From positions 65,600,492-65,664,491 of the forward strand of contig NC_031771.1 of NCBI RefSeq assembly GCF_001522545.3: 64,000 nt of DNA. Reading direction: 5' to 3'. The notes below the pieces were generated by a model. It had not been told where the DNA came from. It ran no database searches and saw only the letters and a list, made by a program, of their open reading frames with translations. The position numbers were made by a program, and so were the translations under genes. Below, piece after piece: positions 35,345 through 44,965 of this stretch (the stretch's first letter is position 1; the number at the start of each line of letters is the position of its first letter). The stretch is from Parus major. Lineage: Eukaryota; Chordata; Aves; Passeriformes; Paridae.

Positions 35345-35870
35345 CAGGGCAGTGACTGTCCCCTGTGCTGGGCATTGCAGAGGTACCTCAAATCTTGGGT
35401 CAGTTTGGGGCCCCTCAGGGTGAGACATTGAGGGGCTGGAGCTGTCCAGGGAAGGGAACAGAGCTGGGGAAGGGTCTGGAGCCCCAGGAGGAGCTGAGGG
35501 AGCTGGGAAAGGGGCTCAGCCTGGAGAAAAAGAGACTCAGGGGGCCCTTCTGGCTCTGTACAACCACTTGAAAGAAGAGTGTAGCCAAGTGGAGCTTGGT
35601 CTCTCTTCCCAAGCAACAGCACAAGAAGAAACAGCCTCAAGTTGTGCCAAAGGAGCTTTGAGTTGTATATTAGGAAAATTTCTTTACAAAAAGGGTTGTC
35701 CAGCCCTGGCACAGCTGTCCAGGGCTGTGCTGGAGTCCCCATCCCTGGCAGGATTTAGAAGCTGTGTGGATGTGGCACTTGGGGACACAGGTGGCCTTGG
35801 TGGTGCTGGATTAATGGTTGGACTCTGATTTTAGAGGTCTTTTCCAACCTAAATGTTTCCATGAGTTTCT
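35345..35870 (+). mobile_element. CR1 LINE, longest readable 3' portion
   Basis: About 525 bases covering consecutive CR1 blocks: CTGTGCTGGGCATTGCAGAG and CAGTTTGGGGCCCCTCAGGG, ACATTGAGGGGCTGGAGCTG, GCTCAGCCTGGAGAAAAAGA, CTCTGTACAACCACTTGAAA, CAAGTTGTGCCAAAGGAGCT, ATATTAGGAAAATTTCTTTA, GTGGCACTTGGGGACACAGG, and the tail TTTTCCAACCTAAATGTTTC. 5' truncated. Frames of 86-135 codons over it are incidental. Confidence 0.93.
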
Positions 35871-37687
35871 AAGCCATCCTGTCAGATAAATCAGGTGGTA
35901 ATTTGAGTTTCTTCTAAAGGGATTTTAATGTAAAGAGCACATTCTGTATTCCTTCTCTTTGCCTTTGCTTTCTGAGCCTTTCTGCCATAAACTGGCCTGT
36001 AAGTAGTTTTGTTTTCTTATAAAATAAAGTGTGCATTTTTACACACTTTATTACAGTTAACAGTTGTTAACATCTGACTTTAAAAAAATGCAATATTAGA
36101 CTTCTGTATTTCACAATAACAGGGATTTTGTGTATTTTGAAGCTGGGCATTAAACTGTGAGTAACAACATCACCACTTGAACTGGCTTCCTTCTCCCTGC
36201 ACCTGGCTTACATATGTGTCACAATATGTGACATTTAGGAGGGAATTTGGCAAGGGAAAATTTTAAAAAATGAGTGTTAGCTGGAAGTGTAAGCTCTGAA
36301 ACACAGGAAGAAACCACGGGAGAAATGGTTTGCCTCAGGATAACAGGGAATTATAACCCACTCTTTGGCTATGTATGATCCTGTTTCTGACATTTTTGGG
36401 ACTTTTAACTTGAAATTTAATGAAGAAACCCCTGCCTATATGTACAAAAACAATATCAGAAAAGCTGGATTTGTTTTTGCTGCTTTTGCTGCTTTTGATT
36501 GTTCTTCATTGTGTGTCTCCTCTCTGATGATTTATGTGTGAAGTCAAAACAAGATTTCTGAAGTTTGGAAAAGAGCTTGTTCTGGTTATGTTGGGCTTTG
36601 AATTGCCCATCTTTGTTTTCTGGCTTTGTACCAATATTTCCTTTGGGGAGTCAGGTGGTGGAAAAGTCCTGCAAGAACCTCCTTGATAGGAACTGCAGCT
36701 CAGCCCAACACTTGTTCTACTTTTTTAATGTCAAGATTAGGCTTTAATAACAATAATAATGACAAATAAGAGAAGACAACAAGTCTTAATCCTATTAAAA
36801 TTAAGAATTTTAAAATGAGAATAGCACCTTAAACCTGACAAGGTGTAAGCCACCAGTTCCTAAAAGCAGTTTCCCACTGGAGCTTAAATATCACAACTTA
36901 CCCAACTCTTTAACTCTCTTACCCAGCTAAAGGAATTTCTCTTTGCTGCAGCACAGATTAAAGTTAGCAATGTTATAAATTAGAAATATAGGGGGAAAAA
37001 AAATAACTGTAGCAAGATTGAAAATGGATTGAAATTTCTTAGGGAAGGGGAAAGTTGGCTTTAACACCAGAAACTCTTTAATCAGAGGATTTAGGAGCAC
37101 AGGGATGTAAATTTTGTGTAAATTTACAGAAGCAGATGTGTGGGCAGCTGTATCTGTGGGCAGAAGTGAGGATGCCCAGCCATGTGATGTGGCACAGTTT
37201 GTTTGCTGTTCCTTGGGAACTTCTGAGGTTTAATTAGAGCAGCACCAAGTGCCTGAACCAACCCTAGAGGGCTCTCACGACTCAGGAACAGAAAGGATGG
37301 GACTGTCAGAGGAGAGAATTCAAGCTCTCAATCTTCTCCTTTCTTAAGAAAATACCTGCTTTTTGCTTATGTATGCACTGTGCACTGGCAAGGGTGCATC
37401 ATTTTTGTTTGAAACAGAATTAGAAAGTATTTGGGGCTCTACTGTCCCCTCCCCTTCATGCAGGGTGAGAATTTTGTCACTAAGTAGGATTTTAAAAACA
37501 TTTGTCAAATCTGTTGAAAATTTCAAATAAGCTGTTAAATGTCAGCTGATGAGCTTCAATTGTTGGAGTCTCTTGAGAATTATAAAAATTGAAATGAATT
37601 GGAAAATGTAAAAGTAATACACCTTCACCTTCCCTTCTTTCAGAAGGCCCTGGTGCTTAAAAAAAGTCAAATGCAAATATGAGATGA
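35871..37687. other. Unrecognised sequence with one strong hairpin
   Basis: A perfect inverted repeat at 36023-36052 is listed separately. No exon or repeat family recognised. Confidence 0.4.
36023..36052. repeat. Perfect 11-bp inverted repeat with 8-base loop
   Basis: AATAAAGTGTG (36023-36033), loop CATTTTTA, then CACACTTTATT (36042-36052). All 11 positions pair. It is followed by a TTAACAGTTGTTAAC near-palindrome. Function unknown; a short hairpin in a transcript or chance are both possible. Confidence 0.75.
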
Positions 37688-37775
37688 GTGATAAAATCCT
37701 TCCCTGTGAGGGTGGTCAGACCCTGGCACGGGTTGCCCAGAGAAATTGTGTCTGCCCCATCTCTGGAAGTGTTCA
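37688..37775 (+). mobile_element. CR1 LINE, internal piece of the 3' region
   Basis: AATCCTTCCCTGTGAGGGTG, CAGACCCTGGCACGGGTTGC and CCAGAGAAATTGTGTCTGCC followed by TCTCTGGAAGTGTTCA. Both the upstream part and the tail are missing, so this copy was also broken on its 3' side. Confidence 0.8.
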
Positions 37776-40021
37776 ATAATTCTCAGCTTTTTTTCTCTCT
37801 CACAAATGTAACTTTAAAACAAAAATATCATTTGGATTTCTTTTATACATCCACTCCTTTGAACTCTTGAGGCCAAGTCCTATCAGTCATATTTACCCTA
37901 TATAATCCAGAACTTTCCCTTTGCACAGTTTCATGTCCTGGGTAACTTTTCCACATTCACTGGCTATAGCCGGAATTAAACCCTTGAATTTAAAAGTGAA
38001 AGTGCCCTGATTAAGGAAATCTTTCCATAGCATTAAGAGAACACTTTATATCAAGGATTTTCAAGTGAGTATTTATACACTAATGATTTTAATCCTAATG
38101 AGAACTTGATGTTCTGCTCCTCCAGAAGAAAAAGCCCTGGTCTCAGCACTAAACTGATGCAAGCTTTTATTTTTCCTGACATTCTAATTATATATGAGAA
38201 CAAAAACAAGACAGCACTGCTGGCATGTCAGATGGAAATTTTTTAAAGAGGAGAATGGCAAGAAACTGGTTGTAGCCAAACCGGAAAATCCCACATTATT
38301 ATTCAGGATTTGTTTGTTTGGCTTTAAAAAGGCAGGAAAGGATTAATGCCAGGCAATATTACCTTTTTCAGCTATATTGGCTGATTGGAAAACATGTTGA
38401 TAATATGGTTAAAACATTAAAGATAACCTGGCTTGGGAGCCAGTGTACTCAAACCAAAGTGTAAAATACAAATAAAATTCAGTGTAAAATACAAATAAAA
38501 AATAAAACTAATCTACCAGAGGAATAGATTTAATTTTTTTCCTGAAACATGACTAATTCCTCAGGAGTAAGAGCTGCCTTATATTTTAGGGTCTGGTATA
38601 AATTACTCGTATTTTTGCCTCTTGAACTGCTCATCCTCAGTTTTTATTCAAGCATCAGAATTGGTGCAGAACTCATGTCAGCAAAGAGAAAAACTTTTCC
38701 CCTCCGTGGCAACTTTCTTCTATAAAAAAAAAAAATCCAGAAAGGAGTAGGAGAAAGTAGATATTTATATCTCAAAGTTATTTGAACAAAAAAAAAATAA
38801 TTATGCTCTTGCTGTTGGAGATTGGATCCTACTTTGATATCCACTGGGGTATATCTCAACATTCCCAGTAAAGAGAGCATTCCCATGAAACAGACTTAAA
38901 ATCAAATAACAGCTAGGATGGGAAAGAACAAACAGTCATATTGTGGTCTCCTGGAAAGGAGATTTGCTGGTAAGGGATTATTATTCCACAGTTTAGGAAG
39001 GACAGATTGGATTGGCAGCAGGAGCTGATTCATGCACAGCTTTTTAAAAGTAAAGGTTTGGATTTGTACTTTTAAAAGCATCAGTTTCTGTGAATTTCCA
39101 CCATGCAGAGGAAAAAAGCAGCCAAAACTAAGGTAAAAAACTTGCAAGCTTAAAGCTTGTAACCAAGAGCTCCAAAGCAGCAGAAGAGGCACTGGGGAAC
39201 ACTGAAGTGTTTAGGCATTTATTTATTTTCCTGCTAGTCCAGAAAATGATACCTTTTACCCTCTAATCCTCTCTACCTTCCTGCAAAATAAGGCACAAAA
39301 GCATCCACTAGATAAAATATGAGGACTTTTTGTAAAATGAAATTTTAATTTCCAAGGGGCCCAACTCAATGTGCCGTGCAAGTCTTGTTTCAGGCCCAAA
39401 GTACTACAGCATTACTGAATTAACTACAAAATCTCAAATTCAATATATTTTCCTTGAAGCTATTAGTGCTTTTGCAGCCTGAAATCCAGCTGTGAAAGAA
39501 AATCATTCTCAGCCTTGTAACACCAGAAGAGATCTGGGAGGTGTGTGTTGTATGTGTAGAATAACTATTTTCAAAGAGGAGATACAGAATGTTCAGTGCA
39601 GGCTCTGTGCTTCATTGCATGATTCAATAACTCCTCATTGAACAGACAAAGACTTTTCAGATGCTTGTAATAATGTGAATTGCAGGAAAATAGAAAAGAA
39701 GAAACAGTCTGATAGATTTTGAGTCTTTGCGTCAAAGGATGAGCTGAGTAACAATAAAGTAGATGTGGATTTGGTTCTGATTTTTTTTTAATACTGTTTC
39801 AGGCAAGGCAAACAACATAATTTCTTTAATTAGCATCTCCTGAAGCACATAAAGCACTTTAGAGAAAATTAAGGAGAAAAAAGAACCAACTGCCCCTCCT
39901 CATCTTATTGTTATTCCACCCTTAAGAAAGCTAAATAGACTAGAAAGAGCCTGCTGGAGAATGTCAGGATGGGAAACTTCAGCCCAAAGTGGCTACAGTT
40001 CCTATTTTGGACAGCCTGTAG
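37776..40021. other. Unrecognised sequence
   Basis: A 23-bp tandem duplication at 38458-38506 and A-runs near 38719 and 38789. No gene or repeat family recognised. Confidence 0.4.
38458..38506. repeat. Tandem duplication, 23-bp unit, two copies
   Basis: AGTGTAAAATACAAATAAAA followed by TTC is repeated at once, the second copy running into an A-rich tail. A recent local duplication. Confidence 0.75.
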
Positions 40022-40420
40022 ATGATGCATGATACCCTGAGCAAGGCTGGGCTGGGTGGGGCACAGGGCAGGTGCCCAGGGATGTTTCTAACCCAGAGCA
40101 AGAGCTGTGTCCCTGGGTCAGGACATGATCCTGTCCTTGGGGCTGGGGACAGAGGTCTGGGGCTCCCAGGGGTGGCAGCTGCCAGAGAGGCTTTGGGGAT
40201 CTCCTGGCTCCATGGAATGCTCCAGCACAGCAGGGATGGGGCCTCAGGAGACAGCTCAAGTGTCTCTTGTCTTTTCATGGGGCACAGCCCAGCCAGGGGA
40301 TGGCCATCAGGGTGCCTTGGGCAGGACTGGCCCTGTGCTGTCTCCAGCCAGGGTCAGTGGTCCCTTCAGGCCTGTTCACCCAGACCTGCTGATGAACCTT
40401 TCTCCCATCTCCTCCAGGCC
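40022..40420 (+). other. Upstream flank / intron remnant of the ITPRIPL1-like pseudogene
   Basis: GC-richer than the surroundings and open in one frame down to the start codon at 40421, but the frame has no recognisable domain. The stretch ends with a pyrimidine tract and CAG (40416-40417), that is, a splice acceptor just before the ATG, so it is more likely an old intron or 5' flank than coding sequence. Confidence 0.45.
40398..40417 (+). promoter_or_regulatory. Candidate 3' splice site before the pseudogene start
   Basis: CTTTCTCCCATCTCCTCCAG: a pyrimidine-rich tract ending in AG, three bases before the ATG. ITPRIPL1-like genes typically keep their coding region in one exon behind a non-coding exon, which this arrangement would fit. 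Confidence 0.45.
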
Positions 40421-41381
40421 ATGGCTGTGGCAATCACGCTTCTCCTGGCTGTGCTGGCCATCCTGCCTGGACAGACAGAAGATCCACAGGTTGATATGGC
40501 CACGGCCCAGCAGATGCAGCAGCGTGAGGAGTTTCTGCACCAGGAGATGTCGCGGCTGTGGCGGGAGGTTGAGAGCAGGGCCCTGGAAAAAGCTTTCCTC
40601 CACTCCATGTTTTACTGGTTCTTTTGGGCTGCTGTGGCAGCTGTGCTCCTTGAATTCTGCATGCAAAAGCAGCTTGGCTCCAGAAGCTGCCCTGAGCAGG
40701 AAAACTGCAGCAGCAGAGAGGACGAGGAGGAGGATGATAGTGAGGGGGATGAAGACCTCAATGGAGCACAAAATGCTGCCAGCTCTTTGGCTTGGCCCAC
40801 CTTATTTCCAGTGCAGGAACTGCCTGACCTGAGCAGGAATCTGAAGCAGCTTCTGGGTGACTTCTTGATCAACCAAGACTTTTCACAGAGCACTCTGACA
40901 CCAGAGATTTCCCCACACACTGAGATGAATGGCACCTGTGGATCCTGGAGGGTCCACAAGAACTGAATCTCCCACCAGCTGTTTGTGTTCCTGCAGCCAC
41001 CCCCTGGTCACTCTTCCATCCTGGAGCAGGACACCGTGGGGCAGATCCCAGGGAGGTGCTCTGACATCCGTGTGGTGCTGGAGCTCTCCATGGAGCAGCT
41101 GATGGGGTGAGTTTTCCCTTGTGTTTTCTCCACTTCTGGGACAATGAGCTGCCTCAGGATCAGAGCTCACTGCTCCTAGAAACGCTCTGCACAGGCTCCT
41201 ACCTACACCTGGAGCAAATCTCCAGCTGGGTGCAAAACTGGCTGTTTTCAGGCTGGCTGTGTTTGCCTCAGTGGCTCTGACGCTGCTGCCCTGCTCCTGT
41301 GAGCTCCTGCTGAGCAGCCCCTCCGAGGAGCAGAGCTGCTCTCAGATGGTTTTGGCAGTGCAGGAAGGCAGCACAGGCTGA
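40421..41381 (+). pseudogene. ITPRIPL1-like pseudogene (inositol 1,4,5-trisphosphate receptor-interacting protein-like 1 family)
   Basis: The start at 40421 opens a 181-codon frame: a hydrophobic N-terminus (about residues 1-16), a Q/E-rich amphipathic helix (26-58, with MQQREEF), a membrane segment (63-81, YWFFWAAVAAVLL) and a strongly acidic stretch (99-113). This order is the N-terminal half of ITPRIPL1-like proteins, membrane proteins whose C-terminal half carries a Mab-21-type domain. A TGA at 40964 ends the frame, but family-like sequence goes on: PPPGHSSILEQ (from 40997, same frame) to a second TGA at 41106; then a shifted frame from 41143 with LLLETLCTGSYL to a TGA at 41278; then a third frame from 41274 with LTLLPCSCELLL and LAVQEG to a TGA at 41379. 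Two in-frame stops plus at least two frameshifts make it a clear pseudogene, with its C-terminus reduced. The splice acceptor upstream argues for a DNA-level gene duplicate rather than a retrocopy. This family is much expanded in birds. Family call from remembered motifs; not tested by search. Confidence 0.82.
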
Positions 41382-41499
41382 TCCTAGGGGAGGCAGGAGC
41401 CAGCTTTCCCAGTGTGCTGGTTTAACTGGGGGAGACTTAGACTGGTCAGGGCTCAGGCTCATGTGGGGTTATATTTTCACTTAGTGCCTAAAACTTGAA

Positions 41500-41505
41500 A
41501 ATAAA
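41500..41505 (+). promoter_or_regulatory. Possible poly(A) signal of the pseudogene
   Basis: AATAAA about 120 bases after the last family-like residue. It could be the old 3' end of the ITPRIPL1-like gene; by itself the hexamer is weak evidence. Confidence 0.25.
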
Positions 41506-42389
41506 GAGAGATGTCATTGCTGAGCTGTGCTTGTACGGCATCAAGGTCCTTTCTGCTCAGCTGGTGTCACCTCCAGGCTCATCCACGTCAGTCTCCCAGG
41601 AGTGATGGGAGCTGCCACCACACTGGGGCTGAGGGATGATGGCAAAGCAGAGGGGACTTGGGGGGCTGAAAAGGATGAACTACATACAGCACTAGGGGTA
41701 AGAACAGGAGAAAACCACAGAGCTTCTGCTGTAGCATGAAGCTGTGTTATAAAACAACAGCTCAGGCAGCTTTGGAATGAAAGTAGGAAACACACATTAA
41801 GTCAATCAGAAACTAGTTAAGTTTTTTAGTCAACAAGAATGAAAAACAAGTTGCTGGGGCTGTGACTGGGATGCCTGATGACCCCTGGTGTGGTGTGGAG
41901 GTTTTCCACAGCACCAAGGCACCGTCAGAAGAGGCACAAAGTGTTCACATGAATCACCCCCTCCTCCATGCCTGAGTGAGCCACACTGATCAACACCACC
42001 TGAATATTTGGCCCAGGGGTTGTGTTTTCTGGGAGCAAGTGATCAGGCTTCAGAGCACTCTGTGGAAATGAATTTTTAAGGGTGTTGCTTTGGTCCCTCG
42101 CAATGTGAAATGATGCCGGTTGTTTTTTTTTCTCTCCCTCGCTTTTAACACAACAATTTTTGCCTTTGGGGACCTGCTTTAATTAACAGCATTCTCTGGT
42201 TGCACATCAAAGAGCTAGGGAATGAAAACGAGTTAAAACCTGGGCTGTTGGACCCTAGGAGAGTTTCTCCATCCTACTAAAATTCCAGGATATGAAAGTT
42301 GTGCATTTTTCTTCCTCCCACCAATAAAATATTTAGATGGATTCAGCTATTTTCCTGTTTTGAAAAGAGCATTAACAAGTGTTTAAAAT
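41506..42389. other. Unrecognised sequence
   Basis: The part near 42085-42215 (TCCCTCGCAATGTGAAATGA, CTGCTTTAATTAACAGCATT) is complex and could be conserved non-coding DNA, but I have no alignment. No exon seen. Confidence 0.35.
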
Positions 42390-42602
42390 CCACCCTGAGT
42401 ACTGTGTGCAGTTACTTCGAGTCCTCTGCCCATTTCTGGCCCATCACTTGAAGAAAGATTGAGGGGCTGGAGTGTGTCCAGAGATGGGCACGGAGCTGGA
42501 GCTGGGTCTGGAACAAAAGTCCTATGAAGAAGAGCTGGGGCTGTTTAGCTTGGAGAAAGTCTCAGGGGACATTATTCTATTGAAAATACTCTAGAAAATG
42601 GG
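42390..42602 (+). mobile_element. CR1 LINE, fragment upstream of the 3' tail
   Basis: CCCTGAGTACTGTGTGCAGT, GATTGAGGGGCTGGAGTGTG, TCCAGAGATGGGCACGGAGC, AAGTCCTATGAAGAAGAGCT and AGCTTGGAGAAAGTCTCAGG. Plus orientation; breaks off before the 3' blocks. The next CR1 piece (42905) starts about 300 bases on, in the same direction and with later blocks, so the two may be halves of one copy. Confidence 0.88.
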
Positions 42603-42904
42603 GAAGTACAAAAAACTTTTTCCTGTTTTTCTCCTGCCATTTTTCAAAAATTCACAATTCAGGAACATTCAGGAATATCTGCTTTTCTGTGGCTGTTGAA
42701 AGCAAGAGTAGGAGGGCAGAAGGACTCATTTTAGTGTTTAGTTTCAGTTTAGTGTTTAGTTTCAGTTTAGTGTTTCTTTGTAGCATGAGTGAAACTCTGG
42801 GTGCCACAACTCTCTCTGGAAATGTAATATTAATTGTAGTGATTTCATTTTCACTTTTGTAAACCCAAGGTTTTTATTATTTGAAACAAGGTGATTTATG
42901 GGCT
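42603..42904. other. Unrecognised insert between two CR1 pieces
   Basis: Holds the 18-bp tandem repeat at 42730-42775. No repeat family recognised; it may be sequence that separates the two halves of one CR1 copy. Confidence 0.4.
42730..42775. repeat. Short tandem repeat, 18-bp unit, about 2.5 copies
   Basis: TTTAGTGTTTAGTTTCAG occurs twice in full and a third time in part. The unit itself is a near-duplicate (TTTAGTG/TTTAGTT). Confidence 0.85.
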
Positions 42905-43030
42905 GACACCCCATCCCTGGAAGTGTCCAAGGCCAGGTTGGATGGAGCTTGGAGCAGCCTGGGATAGTGGAAGGTGTCCCTGCCCGTGAAGGGGTTTGGA
43001 ACTGAATGGTTTTAAGGTCCCTCCCAACAT
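42905..43030 (+). mobile_element. CR1 LINE, 3' fragment
   Basis: CCCCATCCCTGGAAGTGTCC, AAGGCCAGGTTGGATGGAGC, TTGGAGCAGCCTGGGATAGT, GGTGTCCCTGCCCGTGAAGG and AAGGTCCCTCCCAAC. Plus orientation; the terminal TGATTCTA is missing. Confidence 0.9.
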
Positions 43031-44515
43031 TTTTCTTCAGGAGAAACAATTTCCTTACCCTCCCTTGTTGTTGTCCCAGCTTTAGCTCCTGCCAGACCCC
43101 AACCAGAAGGGTCTCACTGGGGAATCCAGCAAGTTGTGAAGGTCTCTGAGGTGCCCACTCCTCTCCCTCTGACAACTTGAGGCAGGCACAACCCAACAAT
43201 TTTCTTCCATAAATTTTCTGGAAGAGAGATTGTCATTTTCACAAACACAACTGAGGCTATTTGACCAAATTTAAAAAAATAGATTTCCTTTCAATGTTAT
43301 CCTTAAAGCCCCCTTCTGACACTTAATAGCTTGAATTTCTTTTCTTGCTACTCTCTGATAGACAACTTCTTATGCTGACACCGATTTTAACATTCTGACC
43401 CATCAAAAGCAGGACTTTGATAATAATACCTTTTAATTCTTTCCTGGGCAGAAGGAATTTTACTTGATTAAGAATAAGAGCATAAGGAAAGTTCCTTCTG
43501 GCTCCAAATTCCATGAATATCTGTATTTTCCATCCTTTTTTTTTATATAACTCACAAACATTGTTACAAGCTTGTCAGAGGAAACAGGTCACTGCAGTTC
43601 ATAAGTAGCTTAAAGCATGCTGCAAACATGTCACTGATACTGAGGTGCTGAAAAAAGCCATCAAAGTAATATTTCCAGGATATTTTTAAGTGGTCACACT
43701 TCTAATTTGCACCCTACAGGCATCAATTCTGTGAAATTAAGAGGAATGTCTTGCTTGCTTTTTTTTTTGCTTTTTTTTTTTTTTCATACCGTGCAAGCAA
43801 TTGAAGTTCCTTCAGCTAAAATTGAGAAATAAAAGCCTTACTTTACCAGGGACTTTTTCATGCTATTCCAAGAAACCAGGAGCTCATTGAATCATAACAC
43901 TTGTCCCGAAATCACAGAAATATTTAGACTTGTGCCAGTCACAGCCTGAAAGGCCAGAACATGAGCTCCTTGGGGACAACCAATGCATGAAACCCTTCTG
44001 CAAAACAATTACTTGCTCACAGAAATTTAGGGTCTCCAGAGAATCATTTGTGTGGTTTTTCTCCCAATGTGATACAAAATCCAGTGGATCAATGAATAAA
44101 AATGTTCACGGATATAAAATTGCTGCATCTCCTGGCAAACACATTCTTTCCTCTAAAGAAAGAGTAATTAAAGTATTTTTAAACTCAAATTAATATAATC
44201 TTAATCAAATTTTATAAAATTACTTTTCTTTTTTTGGTTAGGATATGGCTGCAATCAAAAGTAGTCACCGTCAGCCAGAGGGATGAGGTGTAAAAACCTC
44301 TTTTATTCTGGCCATCTTCCTTTAAAAAAACTGTGGGGTGATTCTGTGACATTCTGAGAACTGGACAGCCTGGACTTTTTATTACTTTGTGTCCTGTGGC
44401 TTTAAACATTCACCTAAACAATTAATTTGCTAAAACTTATCTACCCATGTGTCTACAGCTACATGTGGTGCACAAACACACTCTTCAAAAACATTCAGGA
44501 ATAGCTGCAGTTGGG
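43031..44515. other. Unrecognised sequence
   Basis: A T-rich run lies near 43758-43786. No gene or repeat family recognised; the 87-codon frame at 43930 has no known domain. Confidence 0.4.
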
Positions 44516-44965
44516 TAGAGATTGAAGAAAGGGCTTGGATTTAATTGTTCTCAGGAGCCAGGATTGGGGGAGAGGTCTGGAGCCAGGCTGGGAGAGCTGG
44601 GGGTGTTCACCTGGAGAACAGGAGGCTCCAGGGAGAGCTCAGAGCTCCTTCCAGGGCCTAAAGGGGCTCCAGGAGAGCTGGAGAGGGACTGGGGACAAGG
44701 GATGGAGGGACAGGACACAGGGAATGGCTCCCACTGCCAGAGGGCAGGGATAGATGGGATATTGAGCAGGAATTGTTCCCTGTGAGGGTGGGCAGGGTGC
44801 CCAGAGAAGCTGTGGCTGCCTCTGGATCCCTGGAAGTGTCCAAGGCCAGGTTGGATGGGGCTTGGAGCACCGTGGGACAGTGGGAGGTGTCCCTGCCATG
44901 GCAAAGGTGGAACAAGATGATCTTTGGTGTCTCTTCCATCTCAAACCATTTTGTGACTCTAGAAA
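44516..44965 (+). mobile_element. CR1 LINE, long 3' fragment
   Basis: About 450 bases: GGAGCCAGGCTGGGAGAGCT, CTCAGAGCTCCTTCCAGGGC, CTCCAGGAGAGCTGGAGAGG, ACAGGACACAGGGAATGGCT, GATGGGATATTGAGCAGGAA, GTGCCCAGAGAAGCTGTGG, and TTTTGTGACTCTAGAA at the tail. Same subfamily as the reverse copy at 26484-26985, over nearly the same extent, so the pair could be compared directly. A short deletion is visible in the GGGCAGGGTGCCCAG junction (the CCTGGCACA block is missing). Confidence 0.93.

Noticed and set aside
40022..40420. N-terminal extension of the 314-codon frame
   Set aside because: The extension has no family-like sequence, ends in a splice acceptor, and the family start is best placed at 40421.
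41100..41112. Possible splice donor (GGGGTGAGT) in the pseudogene
   Set aside because: Family-like sequence resumes only about 35 bases later, which fits continuous decayed coding sequence better than an intron.
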